Counted from the first letter of the stretch, positions 42,425 through 53,562 are shown. The stretch: 64,000 nucleotides of DNA from Parabacteroides sp. Marseille-P3160 (GCF_900162725.1 NZ_LT799418.1:3551310-3615309); one strand, 5' to 3'. Made by a program: numbers and translations. Notes: generated by a model not told the origin, from the letters alone.

Positions 42425-43451
42425 AAAGAAAATGAGTTTCTTAGATAAGAACTTAACACTTTGGATATTCCTTGCAATGGCTATCGGTGTAGGATTGGGG
42501 TATTTTATCCCGTCTTTCAGCAACTACATAGATTCCATGTCGAGCGGAACAACAAACATTCCTCTGGCAATCGGTCTAATCCTGATGATGTACCCGCCAT
42601 TGGCAAAAGTAGATTACAAACAACTGCCGAAAGTTTTCAAGACTGTCAGAATACTGACAGTCTCGTTAGTACTAAATTGGATTATCGGACCTGTCTTAAT
42701 GTTCATACTTGCCATTCTCTTTTTACACGATTATCCCGAATACATGGTGGGGGTTATCCTGATAGGTCTTGCACGGTGTATTGCAATGGTGCTTGTGTGG
42801 AATGATCTGGCAGAAGGTAATACAGAATACGGCGCAGGACTTGTCGCCTTGAACAGCATTTTTCAGGTTTTCTTTTACAGTTTTTATGCGTGGATATTTG
42901 TAACTAAGTTACCGCCGTTATTTGGCTTTGAAGGTGCGATTGTGAATATATCCATAGGAACAATAGCCGAAACAGTCGCTATCTATTTGGGTATCCCTTT
43001 CCTGATAGGTATTCTAAGCCGTTTGGTATTGGTTAAAATAAAAGGAGAACAATGGTATAAAGATAAGTTTATTCCTGCCATATCACCAATTACCTTGATA
43101 GCGTTATTATTTACCATTGTGTTAATGTTCAGCCTCAAAGGTGAACTGATTGTACAAATACCATTGGATGTAGTGCGTATAGCCATACCGTTATTAATCT
43201 ATTTCGTAGTAATGTTCTTCCTCAGCTTCTTCGCAGGAAAATTAATGGGTGCATCTTACGATAAAAATGCTTCAATCGCATTTACAGCTACAGGTAATAA
43301 CTTTGAACTGGCTATTGCTGTTGCTATCGGTGTCTTCGGCTTGCATAGCGGACAAGCCTTTGCAGGCGTAGTCGGTCCGCTTGTCGAAGTGCCAGTACTT
43401 ATACTGTTGGTAAACATTGCCTTTTGGCTAAGAAAGAAATATTATAAATAA
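42417..43451 (+). CDS. acr3: arsenite efflux transporter ACR3
   Basis: 344 residues, ten hydrophobic helices. The ACR3 signatures are [20 protein letters not shown] (with the conserved Cys of helix 4) and [20 protein letters not shown] (helix 9). It exports As(III) from the cytosol. The start ATGAGTAAAAAG lies inside the end of arsC. Confidence 0.95.
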   Translation: MSKKKMSFLDKNLTLWIFLAMAIGVGLGYFIPSFSNYIDSMSSGTTNIPLAIGLILMMYPPLAKVDYKQLPKVFKTVRILTVSLVLNWIIGPVLMFILAILFLHDYPEYMVGVILIGLARCIAMVLVWNDLAEGNTEYGAGLVALNSIFQVFFYSFYAWIFVTKLPPLFGFEGAIVNISIGTIAETVAIYLGIPFLIGILSRLVLVKIKGEQWYKDKFIPAISPITLIALLFTIVLMFSLKGELIVQIPLDVVRIAIPLLIYFVVMFFLSFFAGKLMGASYDKNASIAFTATGNNFELAIAVAIGVFGLHSGQAFAGVVGPLVEVPVLILLVNIAFWLRKKYYK

Positions 43452-43466
43452 AATAACACTTTTAAT

Positions 43467-44276
43467 ATGAACACGAACGAAGAAAAGAAAGCTTTGGTAA
43501 AGCAAAGATATAGTGAATTGGCTCTGAATAGTGATGCGTTAAAGTCCGATTGCTGTTGTGGAACGAATCCTGCGACTCCTTCAAAAAAGGTCTTTACGAT
43601 CATGAGCGAAGATTACAGCGGGCTTAAAGGATACGAAGCCGATGCTGATTTGGGTGTAGGCTGCGGATTACCTACTGAGTATGCAGGTATTAAAGATGGT
43701 AATATCGTTTTAGACTTAGGCTCAGGTGCAGGTAACGACTGTTTTATAGCCAGGGCAGAAGTCGGAGAAAAAGGAAAAGTAATCGGTCTTGACTTTTCTC
43801 CACAAATGATAGAAAAGGCACGAAAGAACGCAACTAAAAGAGGATATACGAATGTCAAATTTATCGAAGGAGATATTGAGAATATGCCTTTGCACGATAG
43901 TTCCATAGATGTTGTAGTAAGTAATTGTGTCTTGAATTTATTACCCGAAAAAAATAAAATCTTTAAAGAAATATATCGGGTACTGAAAGAAGGCGGTCAT
44001 TTCTGTATTTCTGATGTTGTGCTGAATGGTGTATTTCCAAAAGAATTTACAGATAATGCTTCCATGTATGCAGGCTGTATAGCTAGTGCCATACAAAAAG
44101 ACGATTATTTGGGTGAGATTGAAAAGGCTAATTTTACTGATATAAAGATTGAACGGACAAAAACAGTTCTAATCCCTGATGATGTGTTGCAGGAGCATCT
44201 GGATGAATCGACAATAGCCAAATACAAAGCGGGAAATGTCGGCATTTATTCGATTACTGTAACAGGAATAAAATAG
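43467..44276 (+). CDS. arsM: arsenite S-adenosylmethionine methyltransferase
   Basis: 269 residues. The N-terminal Cys cluster DCCCGT (29-31), LGVGCGLPTEYAGI, motif I VLDLGSGAGNDCFIA, SNCVLNLLPEK and YAGCIASAI provide the arsenic-binding cysteines of ArsM. It methylates As(III) to volatile or less toxic products. It is the last gene of the ars operon, 15 bases after acr3. Confidence 0.95.
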   Translation: MNTNEEKKALVKQRYSELALNSDALKSDCCCGTNPATPSKKVFTIMSEDYSGLKGYEADADLGVGCGLPTEYAGIKDGNIVLDLGSGAGNDCFIARAEVGEKGKVIGLDFSPQMIEKARKNATKRGYTNVKFIEGDIENMPLHDSSIDVVVSNCVLNLLPEKNKIFKEIYRVLKEGGHFCISDVVLNGVFPKEFTDNASMYAGCIASAIQKDDYLGEIEKANFTDIKIERTKTVLIPDDVLQEHLDESTIAKYKAGNVGIYSITVTGIK

Positions 44277-44300
44277 CAAAGTTTAAAGAAAGAGGTTGCA

Positions 44301-44349
44301 AATAAATGGATTCAGGACGATCATTCCTTCCTGAATCTACCAATTTATT
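44301..44349. terminator. bidirectional terminator after arsM
   Basis: GGATTCAGGA and TCCTGAATC form the core stem (about 44308-44337), extended by AATAAAT/ATTTATT on both sides with a small bulge. It lies between convergent arsM and the BCCT gene. Confidence 0.7.
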
Positions 44350-44373
44350 CACAGCCTTCTTTTTCAGGTTTAT

Positions 44374-46371
44374 CTACTTGTCAATAATAAGCAATTCGTT
44401 TTTATCATCAGAGATGAGACTTATAAATCTTTCATATTCTCTGAGGACATCAGCTATCACTTCCTCTTTTGTCATATACTGTATATCATTTCCTTTACGC
44501 CCATCATTAAAATAGGTAATCGGGATATAAGGCGTTTCCATATCAACATTCGGAGTATTCTCTTCCTCTATCATATACTCCGAGATCGTTTGAGGCTCAG
44601 CAACGACACCATATCGGAAATTTCGTATTTTATCATGCCTTATAAATAACTCTATGGATAGAGGAGTGTTTTTACCAGTTATTATTTCAGCTTCAATATC
44701 ATTTTCGGATAACTCTTGCTGAAGTTCGCCGAATGCTTCTTTTACCGTGCCATTCAAGAAGTCCTTGACATCCCTCTTATGGGAAAATGTTAATATTCTG
44801 TTCAGCCGTTCCTTCCATCTGCTCCCGTCCCATGCAATACTACCATAGGGCAGTTTGGTATTATGAAATAAATGATCGATTTGCAAAGCTTTCCATAAAG
44901 AAAAACATAAGAGTAGCATACTCAACCCAAAGGGTAATGCGGAAATGAGAGTCATCGTCTGCAGTGAGGCCAGACCTCCTGCCCGAAGCAGTGTAAGAGA
45001 GAGAATGATGAGTAGTACACCCCAAAATATATTTTGCCACTTCGGCGAGTTCTTTTTATCACCGGATGCTATACTGTTCATAACCAATATACCGGAGTCT
45101 GCTGAAGTAACAAAGAAAACCCCAATCATCAAGATTGCTATTATATTCAATAAGCCTGTAAATGGAAAATATTCAAAAAAGCGAAACAGGAGAGTATCCG
45201 GATCGTTCGCCAATAGGCTCAACTCTCCATTTGCTACGAATTTATCCAGCCAAACACCACTACTGCCAAATATAGTCATCCATAAGAAATTGAATAAGGA
45301 AGGAATCAGTAGTACAGCTATAATAAACTCACGTATGGTACGCCCTTTCGATATACGTGCAATAAACAACCCTACAAACGGAGACCATGATATCCACCAG
45401 GCCCAATACATAATTGTCCAGCCCGAGAACCAGCCCTGAGCTTCTGTTTCATAGGCAAAAGTATTGAAGGTCAGATTTGTTAAATTACTGATGTAATAAC
45501 CGATACCTTCACTAAAGGTGCTAAGTATATATATTGTTGGTCCTGCAATCAAAATAAATACCATCAGAATAAAAGCGAGAGACAGATTCAGTTCACTTAA
45601 TCGCTTCACACCTTTATCCACGCCTATAAAAGCTGAAAATATAGCGATACCCATGACTACAATAACGATAATAGCCTGAAATGTAAAACTGTTCTCTGGC
45701 ACCAATCCTATACTTTGCAATCCTGCATTTAGCTGTACAACACCAAATCCCAAAGTTGTCGCAATTCCGAAAAATGTACTGCATAGCGCAAAAGTGTCTA
45801 CAATATTTCCGATTGGCCCATATATTTTATCTTTCAACAAAGGATATAAACCGCTTCGTATTGCCAACGGCAATTTATAACGATAGGCAAAATAAGCCAG
45901 TACTAATCCCACCACAGCATATATGGCCCAGGCATGTATTCCCCAATGGAAAAAAGTGTATAATTGGGCTTCTTTTGCTCGTTGAAGCGTATCGTCTATA
46001 GCCGGATTTGCATAATGAGACATTGTTTCTGCCACACCGAAATACATAAGCCCGATTCCCATACCGGCTGCAAACAGCATTGCTATCCATGAAAAGAAGC
46101 TATACTTGGGCCGGGAATTATCCGAACCTAAGCGAATATTACCAAGTTTACTTAAAGCTATAATAATAAGAAATAGAACGAACAAAGTTACCATCAATAC
46201 ATAAACCCAACTCAGGTTGTTAAAAAAATAGGTTTTCACAACCGACAGAGATTTATTGGCTTGTTCAGGGAAGAAGCCACAATAAAGGGATACAAAAAGT
46301 ATAACAATTAGCCCTGGTAGAGCAACTGATTTGGTTAATGTCGTTCGAAAAGGTAATTTGCTTTTTATCAT
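44374..46371 (-). CDS. BCCT family betaine/carnitine/choline transporter
   Basis: 665 residues with 12 helices. The glycine stretch AAGMGIGLMYFGVAE and the Trp-rich signature YWAWWISWSPFVGLFIARIS are present. The C-terminal cytosolic tail of ~150 residues is long, as in BetT-type proteins, and may sense osmotic state. It would take up compatible solutes such as betaine. It pairs with a porin gene on the same strand, 43 bp upstream, and is near the Na+/K+ genes, fitting osmotic adaptation. Confidence 0.92.
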   Translation of the reverse strand: MIKSKLPFRTTLTKSVALPGLIVILFVSLYCGFFPEQANKSLSVVKTYFFNNLSWVYVLMVTLFVLFLIIIALSKLGNIRLGSDNSRPKYSFFSWIAMLFAAGMGIGLMYFGVAETMSHYANPAIDDTLQRAKEAQLYTFFHWGIHAWAIYAVVGLVLAYFAYRYKLPLAIRSGLYPLLKDKIYGPIGNIVDTFALCSTFFGIATTLGFGVVQLNAGLQSIGLVPENSFTFQAIIVIVVMGIAIFSAFIGVDKGVKRLSELNLSLAFILMVFILIAGPTIYILSTFSEGIGYYISNLTNLTFNTFAYETEAQGWFSGWTIMYWAWWISWSPFVGLFIARISKGRTIREFIIAVLLIPSLFNFLWMTIFGSSGVWLDKFVANGELSLLANDPDTLLFRFFEYFPFTGLLNIIAILMIGVFFVTSADSGILVMNSIASGDKKNSPKWQNIFWGVLLIILSLTLLRAGGLASLQTMTLISALPFGLSMLLLCFSLWKALQIDHLFHNTKLPYGSIAWDGSRWKERLNRILTFSHKRDVKDFLNGTVKEAFGELQQELSENDIEAEIITGKNTPLSIELFIRHDKIRNFRYGVVAEPQTISEYMIEEENTPNVDMETPYIPITYFNDGRKGNDIQYMTKEEVIADVLREYERFISLISDDKNELLIIDK

Positions 46372-46413
46372 ATTATATATTGTTTTATTTTTACTTGTTG
46401 TAATGTGTTAATT

Positions 46414-47592
46414 TTAAAAATAATATCCGATATTTATATTAAAACGGCTATTCCATCTGGCATTATCGCTATCTTGTGCAAGTCCTTCTCCAAAGTTGCT
46501 CGTAAGCCATGGATGATTCTTTCCTATAGCCATATCTATGTATGTGTAAATAGGTCCCGAAGCAATGGATACTCCGGGTATTAAATGATGAGTATTGTTA
46601 TATCCGGCTCTACTTTTGTCAGCTATTGAGTAATCTACATATGCTTCTATACTTTTTATGAATTTCCTTTTTATAGGAATAGTATATGATATTCCTGCCA
46701 GGTATACAAATCCTTTGCTTGCCACATCATAAGGAGAGCCATAAGCAGCCATTTGTACGGCATCTAAAAGTTCTCCTTTGTCATTTTGAGATTTATAATT
46801 ATACCCAATAATTTCAGCCTTTAAATTCCATCTTCGATAATTGAATACTGAGTGTATCGCCCAGGACAAGTTCCATTTCCTTTTATTTAAGGTCTCATTA
46901 TAGATACTACCCAACTGTCCGGATAAGCCAACTTCTGCGATCTCTGTCAATTGATAACATATACGCATGTTAAATTGGTCTAGTTCGCGGATGGAAGCTT
47001 TACTTCTGTTAGCTCCAGTAAGCCCTGTTGTAGGAACAACAGCATATGAAAAACGGCTGTTTCCTACAGTATTATCTTCATACTCTGAACTTAAGAAACC
47101 TTTTGGTGCAGCCTGTCTGAAATATGCCATATCAACAGATAGCTTCTCGATCTTGTATTCAGCACCTATGCCGGTTGCGTAAGTATCTTCCAGTCCCATA
47201 TAATATGGAAGTTGGAACCACCAAGAATGAGATGCAGACGGCGCTATTCCAAATGGTTTTTGAAAAACTCCTAATTTTGCATACCAACTATCATTTAACC
47301 TGTATCTAACATAGGCATGATGTATAAAATGTGCTTTTGATCCGGGATAAAGCCTATATTGAAAACTTAAATCAAAATCCTCATATCCTGCATCTACTGA
47401 CAAAAACCATGTATCTAATTTAATATAAGAATCTAAAGGCCTAGCAGCAGATTCATAGTTTTCTGAAGCAATATTAAACCGTACAGCTCCACCTATTTTT
47501 ATAGTTTTTTTTTGAGGCTCCCCATCCGATGCCCAAATATTAAGATTGGAAGAAAAAAAGATATAAATAATAACGGGAACAAATCTTGACAT
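46414..47592 (-). CDS. outer membrane porin (OprP/phosphate-porin-like)
   Basis: 392 residues. A signal peptide (FVPVIIYIFFSSNLNIWA) is followed by alternating beta strands: LDTWFLSVDAGYEDFDLSFQ, AKLGVFQKPFGIAPSAS and GAEYKIEKLSVDMAYF. It ends in FNINIGYYF with C-terminal Phe, typical of outer-membrane barrels. The KLGVFQKPFG pattern is like Bacteroidetes porins of the OprP group. It is upstream of the BCCT transporter, so it may supply its substrate. The ~400 bp to nhaA hold no gene, only an 8-bp inverted repeat near 47.75-47.79 kb. Confidence 0.8.
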   Translation of the reverse strand: MSRFVPVIIYIFFSSNLNIWASDGEPQKKTIKIGGAVRFNIASENYESAARPLDSYIKLDTWFLSVDAGYEDFDLSFQYRLYPGSKAHFIHHAYVRYRLNDSWYAKLGVFQKPFGIAPSASHSWWFQLPYYMGLEDTYATGIGAEYKIEKLSVDMAYFRQAAPKGFLSSEYEDNTVGNSRFSYAVVPTTGLTGANRSKASIRELDQFNMRICYQLTEIAEVGLSGQLGSIYNETLNKRKWNLSWAIHSVFNYRRWNLKAEIIGYNYKSQNDKGELLDAVQMAAYGSPYDVASKGFVYLAGISYTIPIKRKFIKSIEAYVDYSIADKSRAGYNNTHHLIPGVSIASGPIYTYIDMAIGKNHPWLTSNFGEGLAQDSDNARWNSRFNINIGYYF

Positions 47593-47990
47593 GTTTTTCT
47601 AAATAAGACTATTTAATTCATTATGGTAGAGAAATAAAAATATATGCTAAATAAAGCATCTAAAATATACCTCAATAGCAGAACTCATCATTACAAATGA
47701 TATAAATAGCTCCTCGGTCATATAAGATTAAAAAAAGAGTTCAGGATATAGAAAGAAAGGTAATAGACTAATAATAAAACCACTCCTGAACAGTACCGGA
47801 TTTTCCAGTATTAGGAACAAAAGTAGTAAAATTAGAGCTTGTTTAAAAGTTAATTTATGTTTAATGACTCATTATAAGTATGCTATGCCTATTAAAATAG
47901 AGTTAATCGGTAATATTTTTTCTAGTCGAAAAAAATAAATTATTTTTGATGTTTATTAAAATATTCAACATTTCCATAAAATCCGGATAG

Positions 47991-49319
47991 ATGACAGGAG
48001 AAAAAAAAGAAGCTATCGATAAGGTGGTTCAACCCATTCAGCGATTTATATTACAGGAAAAGGCCGGAGGTATAGTCCTCGGGCTGAGTGTTATCATTGC
48101 TATGATCTTAGCTAATTCCCCATGGTCGGAAGACTATTTTCATTTATTGGAGCATAAACTGGGATTTATATTTGATGGCATTCCATTCTTTGAATATAGC
48201 ATTCATCACTGGATCAATGACGGGCTGATGGCTGTTTTCTTCTTTGTAGTGGGCTTAGAACTCAAAAGGGAGATTGTAGGAGGAGAATTATCCAATCCGC
48301 GTAAAGCCCTTTTGCCTATCGGTGCAGCAATCGGCGGTATGCTCGTACCCGCACTTATCTATATTATCCTGAATCCATCAGGAGAAGTTCATCACGGATG
48401 GGGAATACCGATGGCAACCGATATTGCTTTCGCATTGGGTGTTTTGTATCTGTTAGGGAGTAAAATACCACTATCACTGAAAGTGTTTCTAACAGCATTG
48501 GCTATTGTTGATGATCTGGGGGCTGTCTTGGTTATTGCATTTTTCTATACATCCGATATTTCATTTATGAGCCTTGCTATTGGTTTTGGCTTTGCTCTTA
48601 TTATGTTCGTTGGCAATAAAATGGGTGTGCGGAGTATTTTGTTCTACGCCATATTTGGTATTCTCGGAGTGTGGACATCTTTTCTCTTATCAGGAGTACA
48701 TGCTACAATAGCTTCTGTTATTGCCGCCTTTATGATTCCTGCAGATGTGAAAATAAGAGAGAATCTATTTGTGGAACGGATAAAGAACTATCTGAATAAA
48801 TTCAGGGAGGTTGATCCTAAAAACGAAATTCCGACGCTTACAAATGACCAGTTGCATTTGTTGGAAGAAATAAAAATAGATACCAATAAAGCCATTCCGC
48901 CATTGCAACGCTTAGAACATCGAATGCATCCTTTAGTGACATTTGTTATCATACCGATATTTGCTCTGGCCAATGCCGGGGTTTCACTCAATATTGATGT
49001 TGAGCAACTATTCAGTACGAATATAGCTTTAGGCGTAGCTCTAGGCCTACTATTGGGCAAAGTGTTAGGTGTGGTTGGCTTTACTCTTTTGTTGATAAAG
49101 CTGAAAGTCGCACCATTCCCTCAAGGGATGAATGTCCGTAATCTGTTTGGTTTAGGTTTGCTGGCATCTATTGGTTTTACCATGTCGCTATTTATCACTT
49201 CTTTGGCATTCACTCATCCCGAATATATGGTACAAGCCAAGATTGGTATTTTTGCAGCTTCTATCATTGGCGGAGTATTAGGATATATCACATTAAGCCG
49301 TTCCGTAAAGCATAAATAA
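47991..49319 (+). CDS. nhaA: Na+/H+ antiporter NhaA
   Basis: 442 residues. The ion-binding pair is in ALAIVDDLGAVLVIAFFY. Other NhaA motifs are FFFVVGLELKREIVGGELSN and GWGIPMATDIAFALGVLYLLG. It exports Na+ for H+ at alkaline pH. Its stop overlaps the trkH start by one base (TAATG), so the genes are translated together. Confidence 0.95.
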   Translation: MTGEKKEAIDKVVQPIQRFILQEKAGGIVLGLSVIIAMILANSPWSEDYFHLLEHKLGFIFDGIPFFEYSIHHWINDGLMAVFFFVVGLELKREIVGGELSNPRKALLPIGAAIGGMLVPALIYIILNPSGEVHHGWGIPMATDIAFALGVLYLLGSKIPLSLKVFLTALAIVDDLGAVLVIAFFYTSDISFMSLAIGFGFALIMFVGNKMGVRSILFYAIFGILGVWTSFLLSGVHATIASVIAAFMIPADVKIRENLFVERIKNYLNKFREVDPKNEIPTLTNDQLHLLEEIKIDTNKAIPPLQRLEHRMHPLVTFVIIPIFALANAGVSLNIDVEQLFSTNIALGVALGLLLGKVLGVVGFTLLLIKLKVAPFPQGMNVRNLFGLGLLASIGFTMSLFITSLAFTHPEYMVQAKIGIFAASIIGGVLGYITLSRSVKHK

Positions 49320-50713
49320 TGTTATCCCGAATAAAATATATAGGATTAAACCCGGCTCGCTTATTTGTTCTCAGTTTTTTAGGACTGATTCTTATCGGGA
49401 CAATTTTACTGTTATTACCGGTATCCACAACCGGGAGCATCAGCCTGATAGATGCTCTTTTTACAACAACGAGTGCAGTTTGTGTAACAGGTCTGGTAGC
49501 ACTGGATACAAGTAAAGATTTTACACTGTTCGGACAAACAGTCATCATGGTCATGATTCAGGCCGGCGGTTTAGGTATATTGACTTTTGCCAGTTATTTC
49601 AGCTACTTCTTTAAGGGAGGCTCGTCTTATGAGGATCAATTAACGATGGGCAATATCTCTAACATAGAGAAGATTGATGAAATTTTTAAGACCTTAAAGC
49701 GGATATTAATTATAACAGTTGGTATTGAAGCTGTCGGGGCTTTCTTTATTTTTACTAGTTTAAGTTCTGCTTTGATGCCTGGTCTGAGTGATCGGATTTA
49801 TTTTTCAGTATTTCATTCCATATCCGCTTTTTGTAATGCAGGCTTTTCCACATTGCCCCATGGTATCATGGAAAACGGATATGTGGATAACTACAGATTC
49901 CAATTGAGCCTGATATTCCTTTTTGTTCTCGGAGGATTAGGATTCCCGATTGTAATCAACTTATTGAAATACCTGAAACATTTAATCAGAAGAACATTCT
50001 TACAGATTTTCAATCATAAAAAAGATGTTTACAAGCCTTGGGTGATGAAGCTGGGAAGTAAAATTAATCTGATAACAACATTCTCTTTAATTGTTATCGG
50101 AACCATTCTTATTTTCATAAATGAGTATAATAATATACTGGTTTCTCATCAGGGAATCGGGAAATTCGTCACAGCACTATTTACAGCGACAACGCCCCGT
50201 ACAGCAGGGTTCAACTCAATTGATTTTAATCAGTTACATCTATCGTCACTGATTATTATTATCATCTTGATGTGGATCGGTGCTTCTCCTGCATCAACGG
50301 GAGGAGGTATAAAAACCAGTACATTTGCAATAGCCGTTCTGAACTTTATCAGTTTGGCTAAAGGGCGAAAGAATATTGAGGTGTATAGCCGGGAGGTATC
50401 CGAAACATCTATAAGACGTGCTTTTGCGGTAATGACACTTTCTGTTGTTGTTTTAGGCATAGGTTCATTACTTATTTCATATTTTGATGAAGGCTTGCGG
50501 TTATTAGATATTATATTTGAATCGGTTTCGGCATATAGTACAGTCGGGCTGAGTCTGGGTATAACTTCCGGTTTAAGTTCTGCCAGTAAACTGGTGCTGA
50601 TAATACTGATGTTTATAGGCCGTGTAACAACACTCACGCTGCTTATTGCTTTCTTTAAGCAAGTGAGGATGTCTAATTATACTTATCCATCGGAGGAGAT
50701 ACTGATTAATTAA
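49319..50713 (+). CDS. TrkH/KtrB family potassium uptake channel subunit
   Basis: 464 residues. Pore-loop motifs TTSAVCVTGLVALDT (first), SAFCNAGFSTLP (second), ATTPRTAGFNSIDF (third) and SAYSTVGLSLGI (fourth) give the four selectivity-filter glycines of the Trk/Ktr/HKT family. It is coupled to nhaA and followed 12 bases later by the TrkA/KtrA regulator. Confidence 0.93.
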   Translation: MLSRIKYIGLNPARLFVLSFLGLILIGTILLLLPVSTTGSISLIDALFTTTSAVCVTGLVALDTSKDFTLFGQTVIMVMIQAGGLGILTFASYFSYFFKGGSSYEDQLTMGNISNIEKIDEIFKTLKRILIITVGIEAVGAFFIFTSLSSALMPGLSDRIYFSVFHSISAFCNAGFSTLPHGIMENGYVDNYRFQLSLIFLFVLGGLGFPIVINLLKYLKHLIRRTFLQIFNHKKDVYKPWVMKLGSKINLITTFSLIVIGTILIFINEYNNILVSHQGIGKFVTALFTATTPRTAGFNSIDFNQLHLSSLIIIIILMWIGASPASTGGGIKTSTFAIAVLNFISLAKGRKNIEVYSREVSETSIRRAFAVMTLSVVVLGIGSLLISYFDEGLRLLDIIFESVSAYSTVGLSLGITSGLSSASKLVLIILMFIGRVTTLTLLIAFFKQVRMSNYTYPSEEILIN

Positions 50714-50725
50714 AAAGAAGAAAAA

Positions 50726-51424
50726 ATGAAATATATTATTGTGGGACTCGGAGTATTCGGTTCTTCACTTGCTGAAAAGTTAGTATCACAGGGCAATGAG
50801 GTAATCGGAGTCGATACGAAGATGCAACGGGTGAATGAACTGAAAGATAAAATAACGCATGTTGCATGTTTGAATGTAACAGATGCCGCTGCAATAGAAA
50901 CATTACCCTTGAAAAATACAGATGTGGTCATTGTCTGTATAGGAGAAGATCAGGGTGCTAATATAATGGCGACAGCCATGTTTAAAAACCTGAATGTGAA
51001 GAGACTTATAGGAAGATCCCTGAATCCTTTGCAAGAAAATGTGTTACAGGCAATCGGCGTGCATGAGATTGTCCGGCCGGAAGAAGAAACCGCAGAAAGA
51101 TGGGCGAAGAAACTAACGCTTCGCGGTATGGTCGATTCTTTTGAGTTAAATGAGAATTACAGCATGGTAGAAATTGTAGTTCCGGATATTCTTATTGGAA
51201 AGACAATCGAAGAAATCGGTTTTCGTAAGGAATATAATATGCTCGTGTTGACTGTTATCAAAAATGTAGAAAAGAAGAGCATAATAGGGAAAACCAGAGT
51301 TGTTGCCGACGTTCAAGGTATACCAACACCCGATACCATGTTAGAAAAAAATGATATCTTGGTTGTTTACGGATCTAACAAAGATATTAAACAGTTTATA
51401 AGCAAGAACAAAAATCATAAATAG
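50726..51424 (+). CDS. TrkA/KtrA regulatory subunit of K+ uptake
   Basis: 232 residues. The RCK_N nucleotide-binding loop is GLGVFGSSLAEKLVSQGNEV, with VGVD-like acidic end, and a C-terminal RCK_C part follows from ~145 (YSMVEIVVPDILIGKTIEEI). It gates the TrkH/KtrB channel by NAD(H) or ATP/ADP binding. It is in the same operon, fitting the Na+/K+ exchange block. Confidence 0.93.
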   Translation: MKYIIVGLGVFGSSLAEKLVSQGNEVIGVDTKMQRVNELKDKITHVACLNVTDAAAIETLPLKNTDVVIVCIGEDQGANIMATAMFKNLNVKRLIGRSLNPLQENVLQAIGVHEIVRPEEETAERWAKKLTLRGMVDSFELNENYSMVEIVVPDILIGKTIEEIGFRKEYNMLVLTVIKNVEKKSIIGKTRVVADVQGIPTPDTMLEKNDILVVYGSNKDIKQFISKNKNHK

Positions 51425-51523
51425 AAAAAGTGTGATTGGTAAATATATAATTGATAAAAAAGAAGTATCTTTTCCATGGTTATTCAAATCAGGTGTATAG
51501 TCTGAATACTAATAATATATAGC

Positions 51524-52858
51524 ATGTATAACTTCATACGAAAAGTAGTCACTTACGTTAGTCTGCAAAAGCAAACCGAAGACTTTGAAGAAATCCATAA
51601 TTCGATAACACAGGGTATTTCGTTCAAGGGGACGAATATATGGATATTAGTTTGCGCGATAATCATAGCATCCGTAGGGCTTAATACCAATTCAACCGCT
51701 GTGATAATAGGAGCCATGCTTATTTCTCCACTGATGGGACCAATCAATGGAATGGGTTACAGTATTGCTATTCATGATTTTGGATTGCTTCGTCAGTCAT
51801 TAAAGAACTTTGGTTTTGCGGTGCTGGCCAGCCTTATAGCATCCACTGTTTATTTTTCGATAACCCCCGTTCATACAGCCCATTCAGAGCTTTTAGCCCG
51901 AACCAGTCCGACGATTTATGATGTTTTAATTGCTCTATTTGGTGGATTTGCGGGTATTATAGCAATCAGCAGTAAGCAGAAAGGAAATGTTATTCCCGGT
52001 GTTGCTATTGCTACGGCTCTTATGCCGCCTCTATGTACAGCCGGTTACGGTTTAGCGACATTCCAACTCTCTTTTTTCTATGGAGCATTCTATCTGTTTA
52101 CTATCAACACCGTTTGTATTGCTTATGCTTCGGTTTTAATTTCTCAAATGTTGAAGTTTCCGATCAGAGATACTAACATAAGTGAGACAAGAAAGAATCG
52201 TATCAATCAGGGCTTATCCATCGTTCTTATTATAATCATATTGCCCAGTATATATTTGGGTTACCGGATGTCCCAGAATGAGAAATTCAGAGTAAATGCC
52301 GAAAAATATACACGTTATGTAGGCATATATAAAGGGAACTACTTATTAAACAATGAGGTTGCTGCAAACAGGAAAGAAATTAATTTGGTATACGGCGGAT
52401 CTTCGTTGACAGAAGAAGACAAAGATGCAATTGTTGGTCAGGCAAGCTTATTCTCTTTAGATGATGCTAAGATAACAATAGAGCAAGGGTTGGCCATAGA
52501 TAATGATATAGCTGAAGATAGACTAAAAGCTCAGTCTGAAGAAGAGAGATCCCGGCAACAAATAGCCCGCTTAAATGTAGAGATTGCGGGTTATAAACAA
52601 AAAATAGACAGTATACAGAGCCAATACCAGATAGGGAAGCAATTACTGTCAGAGTTGACACCTTTATACCCTCATATAGAGAGTTGTTCGTATGCCCAAT
52701 CATATATCTATACCCAGAATGATACTTTGCATAGAGCGAAAACTGGTGTATTTATGATCACATCTAAACGCATTCTGCCAAAGAACGATCAGGAGAAAAT
52801 AAAGAATTGGCTAATGAAAAGATTAAACGAAAAAGAAATTAGGGTCTATTTTGATTAA
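51524..52858 (+). CDS. DUF389 family membrane protein
   Basis: 444 residues. The DUF389 core of 5-6 helices holds IGAMLISPLMGPINGMGYSI, FGGFAGIIAISSKQKGNVIP and GVAIATALMPPLCTAGYGLA (residues ~55-175). A soluble C-terminal part has a long coiled coil (IARLNVEIAGYKQKIDSIQS). The function is unknown; it follows the K+/Na+ genes by 100 bp and may be part of the ion-stress block. A separate promoter is possible. Confidence 0.88.
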   Translation: MYNFIRKVVTYVSLQKQTEDFEEIHNSITQGISFKGTNIWILVCAIIIASVGLNTNSTAVIIGAMLISPLMGPINGMGYSIAIHDFGLLRQSLKNFGFAVLASLIASTVYFSITPVHTAHSELLARTSPTIYDVLIALFGGFAGIIAISSKQKGNVIPGVAIATALMPPLCTAGYGLATFQLSFFYGAFYLFTINTVCIAYASVLISQMLKFPIRDTNISETRKNRINQGLSIVLIIIILPSIYLGYRMSQNEKFRVNAEKYTRYVGIYKGNYLLNNEVAANRKEINLVYGGSSLTEEDKDAIVGQASLFSLDDAKITIEQGLAIDNDIAEDRLKAQSEEERSRQQIARLNVEIAGYKQKIDSIQSQYQIGKQLLSELTPLYPHIESCSYAQSYIYTQNDTLHRAKTGVFMITSKRILPKNDQEKIKNWLMKRLNEKEIRVYFD

Positions 52859-53114
52859 ATCATTTGATTATAATTGTCTATTGCGGATATAATACATTAC
52901 TTACTTTGCTTATATAGTCTGAAAATGGCAGACAAGGAACGCCTGTCATGGTATCTAAAATAGATAAGCAACGTCACCAAAACGTTATCTTACAATCTTT
53001 GGCTATCCATATAAAAGCCGAAAGGACTCTTTCTTGAAAACTTTGAAATATAATCATTGAATGACGTTTGACTGTAAATAATATATACTCTATATTTGTA
53101 AGAAACATATAATT

Positions 53115-53279
53115 ATGGAACAAGATTATAAAAACTCAATATTCTTTCAATATTCCAATATCTTCTTTAGTTATTTTTTCAATAACGACACGCATTGTAC
53201 TTCCATGATACCCTGTCATTCCCTCACCTATGTATACGGAGGCGAAATGATAATTGAAGAAAGAGGCAACACCGCCTAA
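53115..53279 (+). pseudogene. N-terminal remnant of an AraC-type regulator
   Basis: 54 codons before TAA. NDTHCTSMIPCHSLTYVYGG then EMIIEERGNTA matches the sensor-domain start of Bacteroidetes AraC proteins (compare HTLxYVYSGEM-x-IEERG). The DNA-binding half is missing. The region 52859-53714 otherwise shows no intact gene. Confidence 0.6.
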
Positions 53280-53562
53280 ATAGTTTACACTTAAGAATTA
53301 TGTAGAATTATTTATTGTAAACTATTAAAATCAAGTTGTTCAATTTCTATTTTATATCTTGAATTATCAAAAGTTTCGTCAAAGGAAGTATTTGAATAAT
53401 CTAAAAGGTATGGTAAAATGTCCCTTAATACCTATGATCATAGTAGTTAAGTAGTATAATGTAACTTTATTCATCGGATATTCCGACATATTGATTTTTG
53501 TTTATAATTACCATCAATAATCATCATTTCCGGACAGGTGGAAGCTATTTAGCCACAAATGA

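Noticed and set aside
47744..47793. TTCAGGA / TCCTGAA inverted repeat upstream of nhaA
   Set aside because: The arms are short and ~40 bases apart with no promoter motif tied to them; could be chance or an old terminator.
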